Assembly: GCA_002469865.1 (NCBI GenBank)
Contig: DKOD01000093.1
Coordinates: forward strand, 1 to 5,055
DNA from: Alphaproteobacteria bacterium UBA7371
Lineage (GTDB): Bacteria > Pseudomonadota > Alphaproteobacteria > UBA8317
Direction of reading: 5' to 3'
DNA: 5,055 bases
Below are positions 1 to 5,055 of the stretch, piece by piece; the stretch's first letter is position 1; each line of letters begins with the position of its first letter. The notes below the pieces were generated by a model that saw nothing but the letters and a program-made list of their open reading frames with translations, was not told where the DNA came from and searched no databases. The position numbers were made by a program, and so were the translations under genes.

Positions 1-1048
1 TTTTTAGACATGCTGAAAGCTCTGCAACCTTTTTGTTGTCCAGCGAGCCATGTTCATGAAGCACACAAAAAGGCGCGTCAAAGGCGCGTTTTCTGTTAAC
101 ACGACCATGTTGGTAGGCCGGATCGTAATGATCGCGTAGCAAGCAGGTGACCAAGCTTTCCCAATCACGCATGCGGGCCAATTCAACCCATTGGTCAACC
201 CTGTCATTGCCACGGACTTGTCTTAGATGGTCTAGTTTTTCGGCCACCAAATCATCGGAAAGAAGTTCAGCTTGATAAATAGCCAATAAATGCGCCACGC
301 GCGCTTTGAGAGATGCCTCCAGCATGATGGCCGGTGCGCGCAAAAGTGCATCTTTTATTGACGGGGGAAGTAACAAACGACCAATTTTGGTTGATTCAGC
401 TTCAACCAAAATCATCTGCCCCCCGACACTTGTTGAGAGAATTTGATGAATGCGGCTTTCAAACATTTTTTGACTGGGCTGGGCACCAAGACTAAGCCCG
501 CCCAATACAGAGCCGCGGTGGTTGGCACATGCTTCAAGGTCCAACATATGAATATCATGCTCGGCCACGGCATGAAGAAACGCTGTTTTACCCGTTCCCG
601 TATTACCATCCACCACGAGAAAATTGGCCTCTATTGGCTGGTCGTAAAGCGCCGAAACCACGGCTTGACGGTATGATTTGTACCCCTTTTCCAAAAGACT
701 CGTTCGCCAACCAACAGCGTGAAGAATTGTTGCCAAGGATGCCGAGCGCTGCCCACCGCGCCAACAATAAACAGCTGGCTGATAGGAACCATCTTTATGG
801 GCAAAATGCTCGTTTAAATGGCGTGAAATGTTTTTGGAAACCAGCGCAGCACCGACTTTGCGCGCCTTAAAGGGGCTTACTTGTTTGTATATTTTGCCCA
901 CCACCGCATGCTCGTCGTCATCGAGCACCGGAAGATTAATGGCGCCTGGGATATGGTCTTCGGCATATTCTGAAGGTGTGCGCACATCAATGATCTCGTC
1001 ACTTTGGCAACCAAACTGACCCCAGGGCTGAACAGAAATTTCGGCCAA
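1..1048 (-). CDS. selU: tRNA 2-selenouridine synthase (SelU/MnmH), 3' end outside window
   Basis: SelU uses selenophosphate to replace the sulfur of 2-thiouridine at wobble position 34 of certain tRNAs with selenium, through a geranylated intermediate; it acts in the cytoplasm. 349 codons are visible. Residues 19-102 form a rhodanese-like domain, with IIDVRTPSEY at 19-28 and YCWRGGQRS at 94-102; Cys95 matches the catalytic Cys97 of the E. coli enzyme. A P-loop ATPase-like domain follows: Walker A GNTGTGKT at 148-155, HRGSVLG at 177-183, EAEST at 216-220, and a family-typical YDPAY near the C terminus. E. coli SelU is 364 residues, so probably only a few residues lie beyond position 1. The start is TTG at 1048-1046, preceded by GGAGG 5 nt upstream. 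It follows the msrB stop codon directly and in the same frame. No ATG occurs before residue 168, which lies past the rhodanese domain. Co-transcription with msrB is very likely. Family identity is confident; the TTG start is inferred. Confidence 0.95.
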   Translation of the reverse strand, partial: MAEISVQPWGQFGCQSDEIIDVRTPSEYAEDHIPGAINLPVLDDDEHAVVGKIYKQVSPFKARKVGAALVSKNISRHLNEHFAHKDGSYQPAVYCWRGGQRSASLATILHAVGWRTSLLEKGYKSYRQAVVSALYDQPIEANFLVVDGNTGTGKTAFLHAVAEHDIHMLDLEACANHRGSVLGGLSLGAQPSQKMFESRIHQILSTSVGGQMILVEAESTKIGRLLLPPSIKDALLRAPAIMLEASLKARVAHLLAIYQAELLSDDLVAEKLDHLRQVRGNDRVDQWVELARMRDWESLVTCLLRDHYDPAYQHGRVNRKRAFDAPFCVLHEHGSLDNKKVAELSACLK

Positions 1049-1459
1049 TTATTCCTCCGGAATAAACTCCAGTGCATGGCCATTAATGCAAAAGCGCAGG
1101 CCGCTGGGCTTAGGTCCGTCAGGGAATACATGCCCAAGATGGGCCTCACAAGATGCACAGATAACTTCCGTGCGCACCATGCCATGGCTCATATCTTCAT
1201 GGACATTGACCGCGTCTTGAATGACTGGCTCATAAAAACTTGGCCAACCGGAACCGCTGTCATATTTTGCACGGCTGGAGAAAAGCTCTTGCCCGCAAAC
1301 CACACAGGCAAATGCACCATCTCTTTTCTCATTTAAGTGGGGGCCGGTAAATGGTGGTTCCGTCCCTGCCTCTTGGGTAATATGATAGCTTTGTGGTGAA
1401 AGCTTGTTTTTGCGCTCCTGAAGGATCAACTTCTTGTCTTGGTCTGCTGGGTTGCCCAT
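1049..1459 (-). CDS. msrB: Peptide-methionine (R)-S-oxide reductase MsrB
   Basis: MsrB reduces the R epimer of methionine sulfoxide in proteins, normally with thioredoxin as electron donor; no signal peptide is visible, so it is probably cytoplasmic. The 136-residue length is typical. The whole fold signature is present: TEPPFTG at 33-39, zinc-binding pairs Cys52/Cys55 and Cys101/Cys104, GWPSFYEP at 71-78, HLGHVFPDGP at 107-116, and GLRFCINGHAL at 120-130 with catalytic Cys124. The resolving cysteine that E. coli MsrB has in YDSGCGWPSF is a serine here (Ser70), as in a well-known fraction of the family. The ATG at 1459-1457 is the only start candidate after an upstream in-frame TGA; the ribosome site is weak (a GAG 6 nt upstream). 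selU follows with no gap, so the two probably share a transcript. The gene is divergent from the acetyltransferase gene at 1506. Confidence 0.97.
   Translation of the reverse strand: MGNPADQDKKLILQERKNKLSPQSYHITQEAGTEPPFTGPHLNEKRDGAFACVVCGQELFSSRAKYDSGSGWPSFYEPVIQDAVNVHEDMSHGMVRTEVICASCEAHLGHVFPDGPKPSGLRFCINGHALEFIPEE
1054..1058 (-). promoter_or_regulatory. Ribosome binding site for selU inside the msrB 3' end
   Basis: GGAGG on the minus strand lies in the last sense codons of msrB (Pro-Glu-Glu). It is 5 nt from the TTG at 1048-1046. This strong Shine-Dalgarno match is the main reason for accepting TTG as the selU start, since no other start codon precedes the rhodanese domain. Confidence 0.75.
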
Positions 1460-1500
1460 GCTTAACTCGCTGCCTGCATTGCTGGTGGTTCATGTAAGGT

Positions 1501-1529
1501 AGAATATGGAACATATCATCCCAGAACAA
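1501..1529 (-). promoter_or_regulatory. Possible sigma70-like promoter for msrB-selU
   Basis: On the minus strand, TTGTTC (1529-1524) and TATTCT (1506-1501) are separated by exactly 17 bp, which would start transcription about 35 nt before the msrB ATG. The matches are only 3/6 and 4/6, and the site overlaps the first codons of the divergent acetyltransferase gene. It is offered because the 46-bp divergent gap leaves little other room. No convincing promoter was seen for the plus-strand operon in the same gap. Confidence 0.22.
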
Positions 1530-2009
1530 AGCCTGGATTTGAACATAAGACCAGCATGTCTGGATGATGCCAATGCCATTACCCGGCTGATCATGATGAG
1601 TTTTGGGCCCGGTAGGTTTGCCCGGACAGCAGAACGTTTTCGCGAGGACCCCAAGCGCGTTTTGGGACCCTCCCTAGTGGCCACCAGAGGTAGCCTCTTG
1701 GTGGGTGTTGTGGTAACCCATAGACTCGCTGACAATTTGGGCAATCATGGTCTTTTTCTGGGCCCCCTTGCTGTGCGCCAAGTGGAGCAGCAACGTGGCA
1801 CGGGGGCCCGTTTGATGCAGAAAATTATGGAACTCACGTCGGAAGATTGGATTTTGCTTATTGGTGAATTGTCATTTTATGGCAGGCTTGGGTTTCAGCC
1901 TGTGCCCCACGCTATTGAACTTCCCACGCCAACCAACCCAGACAAAATTCTTTATTATTCCGCCCACGCCACCATTCCAGGACCCATGTTCCATCATGGC
2001 CATGACTGA
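1506..2009 (+). CDS. GNAT-family N-acetyltransferase, YhbS-like
   Basis: A 167-residue acetyltransferase of the GNAT fold, which transfers the acetyl group of acetyl-CoA to an amine; the substrate cannot be told from sequence. The domain opens at residues 12-17 (LNIRPA). Strand 4 with motif A lies at about 83-104, where the acetyl-CoA pyrophosphate loop is Gln95-x-x-Gly98-x-Gly100 in QQRGTGARL. It closes with SFYGRLGFQPV at 123-133, where GNAT proteins of the YhbS type (COG3153) have a similar Tyr-Gly-Arg-x-Gly-Phe segment. The ATG follows an in-frame TAG at 1500-1502, so it is the first possible start, and AAGG at 1496-1499 is a fair ribosome site. It is the first gene of the plus-strand run, and the DUF1285 gene begins 10 nt after its stop. 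Family call is firm; function is open. Confidence 0.9.
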   Translation: MEHIIPEQSLDLNIRPACLDDANAITRLIMMSFGPGRFARTAERFREDPKRVLGPSLVATRGSLLVGVVVTHRLADNLGNHGLFLGPLAVRQVEQQRGTGARLMQKIMELTSEDWILLIGELSFYGRLGFQPVPHAIELPTPTNPDKILYYSAHATIPGPMFHHGHD

Positions 2010-2013
2010 GGAG
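2009..2013 (+). promoter_or_regulatory. Ribosome binding site for the DUF1285 gene
   Basis: AGGAG begins at the last base of the acetyltransferase TGA and lies 6 nt before the ATG at 2020. It selects that ATG over the in-frame ATGs at 1996 and 2002, which overlap the upstream gene and lack such a site. Confidence 0.75.
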
Positions 2014-2019
2014 CAACGA

Positions 2020-2487
2020 ATGGAAAAACGCATTGGTGATATTGATATTGTCATCAAGCAAGATGGCAGTTGGTGGCATGAAGGCGGCCTCATCAAGCGC
2101 CTCAACATGGCCCGTCTGTTCGCCTCGGTCTTACAAAAACGTGGTGACGAATATTGGTTGGTAACCCCAGTGGAGGAATTGCGCATCAAGGTTGAGGATG
2201 CCCCTTTTGTTATCACCAACCTTACCATCCCCGAAGCATCTGGGCAGGCCTATGACGCAAGAGATAGCCTTGAACGTGGCCTCAAAATTTCCAAACCCCC
2301 TTTTCTCAAAAAAAACCGGGATGGTGTGGATGTTTTTCATGTAGAACTGGGCAATGATTTGCTTGGTCAATGCAGCCGTTCTCTTCATATTTTGCTCACT
2401 GACAACCTGAAGTTGGGGGAAGGAGGAAGCTGGCAGCTTCACACCACCAATGGTGATGTTTGGAGCAGCGGCATTATTGATGGATGA
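2020..2487 (+). CDS. DUF1285 domain protein
   Basis: A 155-residue protein of the DUF1285 family (COG3816), whose biochemical role is not known to me. The family pattern is clear: an N-terminal IKQDGSWWHEGGLIKR at 12-27, the conserved RLFASVL at 32-38, YWLVTPVEELRIKVEDAPF at 45-63, and a C-terminal GDVWSSGIIDG. It has no signal peptide or membrane helix, so it should be cytoplasmic. The frame is open further upstream (ATGs at 1861, 1996, 2002), but ATG 2020 has an AGGAG at ideal spacing and avoids overlap with the acetyltransferase gene. Its stop codon overlaps the likely nudL start by 8 nt, which suggests translational coupling. The same neighbours (CoA-type Nudix hydrolase and Cca) are, from memory, common for this family in Alphaproteobacteria. 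Confidence 0.88.
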   Translation: MEKRIGDIDIVIKQDGSWWHEGGLIKRLNMARLFASVLQKRGDEYWLVTPVEELRIKVEDAPFVITNLTIPEASGQAYDARDSLERGLKISKPPFLKKNRDGVDVFHVELGNDLLGQCSRSLHILLTDNLKLGEGGSWQLHTTNGDVWSSGIIDG

Positions 2488-3007
2488 TTACTTACAGCTT
2501 CTTGAAGACCCATCATGCTACCGGCCAGCTTCCGGTGATGGACGGCTTGCGGCGGTGACATTGATGGTCGCGCCTGATTATTGCATTCTGATTGAGCGTT
2601 CCCCAAATGCCCCGAAACATGCCGGCCAAGTTGCACTTCCTGGTGGGCGCGCCGAGGATAGTGACTTGGATCTCTGGGATACCGCCCGTCGTGAAACAGC
2701 AGAGGAAGTTCACGTTTCGTTGGGTCGCCATCAACCATATCAGCAAATGCCCGCAACCATGACAGGCACAGGTTATCATGTTCATCCATTTCTTGTGCTT
2801 ATGGACAAATTGCCCCCACATCGGCCCGACAATCATGAGGTGGAAAATATTCTTTTATTCCCCACCCCGGATTTGCTGGATCTCACACGATACCGTCTTG
2901 TCAGCCGCGAGCAGGGTTTGGTGGAAACGCCATGGGGTCCATATCACATATGGGGTGCAACAGCTCGGATTATGTATCTGGCCGCCCATATTTTGAACCA
3001 GAATTGA
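2480..3007 (+). CDS. NudL-like CoA pyrophosphatase (Nudix hydrolase)
   Basis: This Nudix hydrolase probably splits CoA or related nucleoside diphosphate derivatives at the pyrophosphate bond, using Mg or Mn ions. The CoA-diphosphatase signature is visible: LIERSPNAPKHAGQVALPGG at 37-56, followed by the Nudix helix with RRETAEEV at 70-77. As in E. coli NudL, the segment departs from the textbook Nudix box by lacking its first Glu and late Gly, so this is normal for the subfamily. TGTGYHVHPF and YHIWGATARI also align with NudL. Length is 175 residues from ATG 2480 (E. coli NudL is 192). The start is uncertain. ATG 2480 overlaps the DUF1285 stop by 8 nt and gives an N terminus (MDDYL) like that of NudL. 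ATGs at 2450 and 2456 are also in frame, but the strong AGGAGG at 2421-2426 lies too far from them (23 nt from 2450). The substrate is inferred from family only. Confidence 0.92.
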   Translation: MDDYLQLLEDPSCYRPASGDGRLAAVTLMVAPDYCILIERSPNAPKHAGQVALPGGRAEDSDLDLWDTARRETAEEVHVSLGRHQPYQQMPATMTGTGYHVHPFLVLMDKLPPHRPDNHEVENILLFPTPDLLDLTRYRLVSREQGLVETPWGPYHIWGATARIMYLAAHILNQN

Positions 3008-3014
3008 GGAAAAC

Positions 3015-3266
3015 ATGGCCACACGCATCATCATTATTCTTATTGCCTTAAGCCCGATCATCAGTTTGCTGGTTTATAAATATGTTCGTGATGAACCTCT
3101 ATTTCGGGCGGACATAAAAAGCCTGCTGGCCGTGTTGGTTGCCCTGGTCATTCTGTTTGCTGGCCTGGTCACCTTACGGGTGAATGAAGATGAACCAGCC
3201 AACAAAACCTACAAACCAGCAGAAGTTGGCGAAGATGGCCGACTGCAACAGGGCGGCTTTCAATGA
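3015..3266 (+). CDS. Small two-helix membrane protein, DUF6111-like
   Basis: An 83-residue protein with two hydrophobic helices, about residues 5-21 and 37-54, joined by a short basic loop (Lys22, Arg25, Arg31, Lys35). An acidic hydrophilic tail follows and ends in YKPAEVGEDGRL (66-77) and a Gly-Gly-Phe-Gln terminus. By the positive-inside rule the loop is probably cytoplasmic and both ends outside, though this is weak for so small a protein. The Tyr-x-Pro-Ala ... Asp-Gly-Arg tail and the position between nudL and cca resemble the alphaproteobacterial DUF6111 family as I remember it; I could not check this. GAGGA at 3006-3010 overlaps the nudL stop and gives ATG 3015 a good ribosome site. The stop overlaps the cca start as ATGA. 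Such tight coupling on both sides supports a real gene. Function unknown. Confidence 0.8.
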   Translation: MATRIIIILIALSPIISLLVYKYVRDEPLFRADIKSLLAVLVALVILFAGLVTLRVNEDEPANKTYKPAEVGEDGRLQQGGFQ

Positions 3267-4366
3267 AGCAGCGGCTTCCCATTCTGGACAATAGGTTTGG
3301 GCAAGAACCTCTCTCGACCCTCACCAGCCGTGTGGATCCAGAGGGCGAATGTTTATTGGCGGTCGGCGGCTGTGTCCGCGACGCGCTGTTAAACAAAGAC
3401 TTTGCCGACATGGATTTTGCCACGAGCCTCACGCCCAAACAGGTAATTGAAGGCGCCACCAGGGCCGGCTTCGGGGTCGATCTTAAGGGCTTTGATCACG
3501 GCACCGTGGTGGTCCACCGTGATGGCCAAGCATTTGAAATAACCAGCCTTCGGCAGGATGTTGAAACCGATGGTCGCCATGCACGCATCGCGCTGACTAA
3601 TGACTGGACCGAAGATGCGAAGCGCCGGGACTTCACAGTAAATGCCTTATATTATGCCCCCAAGACGGGCTTGCTTGACCCATTAAATGGCAAGGATGAC
3701 CTTCACCCTTTGACCTTAAAATTTGTTGGCAACCCCGAGAAGCGAATTTTGGAAGATAGCCTTCGTATTTTTCGGTTTTACCGCTTCTGGTCGCAATGGC
3801 CCGCGGTGCTCATTGACCCAGAAAGTTTAACATGGGTGGAAAAATTGGCCACATCGGCGCCTCTTCCCTCACGTGAGCGCATCACCACAGAATGGATGGG
3901 CATGTTGAGATGCGAGCCTCCTGAGGAATTATGGACTTCCCTCAACAAAGCCGGTCTCGGTGAGCGTGTTTTTGGACATGTGCCAGCATATGTGCGGGAG
4001 GCAAAATTCATGGAGACGAGATTGGCTATTTCTTTTGCACCCGCCCCCGAGGCCATGGCAGATGCCCTCCGGCTGCCTGGGAATATTCGTCGTCAGGTGG
4101 TTGAATTGGCACAAATAAGGTCAGCAATCATCAACCAAGATGACCATTTGTTGGCACGTCGTTTGCTTCATGCCGCCAAAGAAACCATCACCATGGTTGG
4201 AAGGGAAAACGTAATCTTTGGCCATTGCCTTTCCCTCCTTACCCGCCTTGAGACCGCGCGGAAGATTGGCGCTGTTGAAGCGCGCGCCGCTGGTCTTGAG
4301 GATGGGCCCGAGATGGGAAAATGGATCCGAAAAGCACGTATCGATTGTCTTCTGGGCCTAAATTGA
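3263..4366 (+). CDS. cca: CCA tRNA nucleotidyltransferase
   Basis: A class II CCA-adding enzyme (or the related poly(A) polymerase type) that builds or repairs the 3' CCA end of tRNAs from CTP and ATP in the cytoplasm. The nucleotidyltransferase core is intact: GGCVRDALL at 35-43, catalytic Asp49-x-Asp51 in ADMDFAT, a long family-typical stretch TSLRQDVETDGRHA at 94-107, RRDFTVNALYY at 121-131 for ribose recognition, and the EDSLRIFRFYRF element at 164-175 preceding the helical tRNA-binding region. It has 367 residues, normal for the alphaproteobacterial form, with no C-terminal HD domain seen. The ATG overlaps the preceding stop by 4 nt (ATGA), and no strong ribosome site is present, so translation is probably coupled. 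It is the last gene of the plus-strand run and its end overlaps the convergent oligopeptidase gene. Confidence 0.96.
   Translation: MKQRLPILDNRFGQEPLSTLTSRVDPEGECLLAVGGCVRDALLNKDFADMDFATSLTPKQVIEGATRAGFGVDLKGFDHGTVVVHRDGQAFEITSLRQDVETDGRHARIALTNDWTEDAKRRDFTVNALYYAPKTGLLDPLNGKDDLHPLTLKFVGNPEKRILEDSLRIFRFYRFWSQWPAVLIDPESLTWVEKLATSAPLPSRERITTEWMGMLRCEPPEELWTSLNKAGLGERVFGHVPAYVREAKFMETRLAISFAPAPEAMADALRLPGNIRRQVVELAQIRSAIINQDDHLLARRLLHAAKETITMVGRENVIFGHCLSLLTRLETARKIGAVEARAAGLEDGPEMGKWIRKARIDCLLGLN
4358..4366. other. Overlapping convergent 3' ends of cca and ptrB
   Basis: The cca TGA (4364-4366, plus) lies beyond the ptrB TAG (4360-4358, minus), so the final codons of both genes share 9 bp. There is no spacer for a terminator between them, and any termination signal must sit inside the neighbour's coding sequence. 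Confidence 0.9.
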
Positions 4367-5055
4367 AGGCAGCAAGCGCTTCAAGGCAAAGGCGTAAACC
4401 CGCGCCACTTCTTCCAAACGCTGATACCGACCCGTTTTGCCAGCATGCCCTGCTTCCATCTCCGTATGCATCAAAATAGGATTTTTGGACGTGTTATGTG
4501 CTCGTAATTGCTGCACCCATCGCGCTGGCTCCCAATAAGTAACCCTGGGATCCGTCAAGCCAGCTGTCGCCAAAACAGCCGGATAAGCTTGCCGCGTGAC
4601 GTTATCGACAGGGCTATAGCTTGCAATATGTTCCCTGGCTTTCTCATCCTCAATGGGATTACCCCATTCGGGCCATTCCGGCGGCGTCAGTGGCAATGTT
4701 GGGTCGGACATGGTTGCCAAAACATCGACAAATGGGACTTCGGCAATAATGGCCTCATACAGATCTGGCGCCATGTTGGTGATGGCACCCATCAACATGC
4801 CACCAGCTGACCCGCCATGGGCAGCCAGATGTGGCGAGGCATAGCCTTGGGCAACAAGCCAATTGCTGACATCAACAAAATCTCGAAAGCTGTTTTGTTT
4901 ATGCTCACGCTTTCCTTGCCGATACCATTGGTAACCTCGCTCCATGCCACCGCGAATGTGAATAATGGCGTAACCCACATGCCTATCCACAAGCGACAAC
5001 CTTGGGGCAGAAAAATGGGCTGGCATGGACATGCCGTAGGCACCATACCCATACA
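4358..5055 (-). CDS. ptrB: Oligopeptidase B (S9A serine peptidase), C-terminal part
   Basis: The C-terminal 231 residues of a prolyl-oligopeptidase-family peptidase; the N-terminal propeller lies beyond the right edge (E. coli PtrB is 686 residues). Such enzymes cut short peptides after Arg or Lys. The visible part is the alpha/beta-hydrolase catalytic domain, entered at YGYGAYG (1-7), continuing with IHIRGGMERGYQWY at 31-44. The triad is complete: Ser82 in GGSAGGMLMG, Asp168 in GLTDPRVTYWEP, and His203 in AGHAGKTGR. EVPFVDV at 105-111 also matches oligopeptidase B closely. At 125-133 the sequence reads PEWPEWGNP where E. coli has GEFEEWGNP, so the second Glu of the substrate-binding pair (Glu578 in E. 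coli numbering, from memory) is Pro128. The reading frame stays open through the window edge, so ATGs near 5024-5032 are internal codons, not starts. The gene is convergent with cca. Confidence 0.95.
   Translation of the reverse strand, partial: YGYGAYGMSMPAHFSAPRLSLVDRHVGYAIIHIRGGMERGYQWYRQGKREHKQNSFRDFVDVSNWLVAQGYASPHLAAHGGSAGGMLMGAITNMAPDLYEAIIAEVPFVDVLATMSDPTLPLTPPEWPEWGNPIEDEKAREHIASYSPVDNVTRQAYPAVLATAGLTDPRVTYWEPARWVQQLRAHNTSKNPILMHTEMEAGHAGKTGRYQRLEEVARVYAFALKRLLPSI

Noticed and set aside
443..870. Open plus-strand frames opposite selU
   Set aside because: Their translations resemble no family I know, and they are antisense to a well-conserved SelU coding frame.
1500..1505. TAGAAT resembling a plus-strand -10 box (5 of 6 bases)
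   Set aside because: It lies directly before the ATG at 1506, so transcription would begin inside the acetyltransferase gene and after its ribosome site. No proper -35 box lies 16-18 bp upstream.
1861..2019. Longer DUF1285 protein starting at ATG 1861
   Set aside because: It would overlap about 150 bp of the acetyltransferase gene, whose conserved C-terminal motif lies there, and the extra residues do not resemble the family. ATG 2020 has a strong ribosome site.
2308..2316. Run of eight A followed by C in the DUF1285 gene (contains A AAA AAC in frame), a possible -1 frameshift site
   Set aside because: The -1 frame stops after about 14 codons, no strong downstream structure was seen, and the normal frame continues with family-typical sequence to the C terminus. 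It is more relevant as a possible sequencing or mutation hot spot.
2450..2479. N-terminal extension MVMFGAAALL of the Nudix protein as a signal or membrane segment
   Set aside because: It is too short and lacks a basic start, and the CoA-type Nudix family is cytoplasmic. The stretch is more simply the overlapping end of the DUF1285 gene.
4363..4384. Inverted repeat as a rho-independent terminator of ptrB or cca
   Set aside because: The stem is only 6 bp with mixed AT/GC content and a 10-nt loop, and it has no real T run on either side.
4358..5032. A complete 224-residue hydrolase gene starting at ATG 5032
   Set aside because: The frame continues upstream to the window edge with YGYGAYG, which aligns with the interior of oligopeptidase B, so this is the tail of a longer gene.

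Overview
The window reads as a compact housekeeping stretch of an alphaproteobacterial chromosome with GC content near one half. The main evidence is the plus-strand order DUF1285 protein, CoA-type Nudix hydrolase, small membrane protein, CCA tRNA nucleotidyltransferase, which I recall as an alphaproteobacterial arrangement. The SelU, MsrB and oligopeptidase B sequences also carry alphaproteobacterial-looking family signatures. I cannot place it below class level.

Layout: (1) Positions 1-1459, minus strand: msrB (methionine-R-sulfoxide reductase) followed by selU/mnmH (tRNA 2-selenouridine synthase), which runs off the left edge. selU begins with TTG directly behind the msrB stop codon. (2) Positions 1460-1505: a 46-bp divergent gap, the only non-coding stretch longer than about 10 bp. 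(3) Positions 1506-4366, plus strand: an apparent five-gene operon of a YhbS-like GNAT acetyltransferase, a DUF1285 protein, a NudL-like CoA pyrophosphatase, an 83-residue two-helix membrane protein, and the CCA-adding enzyme. Neighbours are 7-10 bp apart or overlap by 4-8 bp. (4) Positions 4358-5055, minus strand: the C-terminal catalytic part of an oligopeptidase B (S9A serine peptidase), convergent with cca. The two coding ends overlap by 9 bp.

How the genes fit together: two genes act on tRNA (SelU at the wobble uridine, Cca at the 3' end). MsrB repairs oxidised methionine and NudL cleaves CoA-type dinucleotides, so the theme is general maintenance. The roles of the DUF1285 and small membrane proteins are not known to me. 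I found no rRNA, tRNA gene, CRISPR array, insertion sequence, prophage part or attachment site, and no good evidence for a novel system. The points most worth a second look are the TAA-TTG junction of msrB and selU, the changed P1 acidic pair in the oligopeptidase, and the uncharacterised genes held between nudL and cca.
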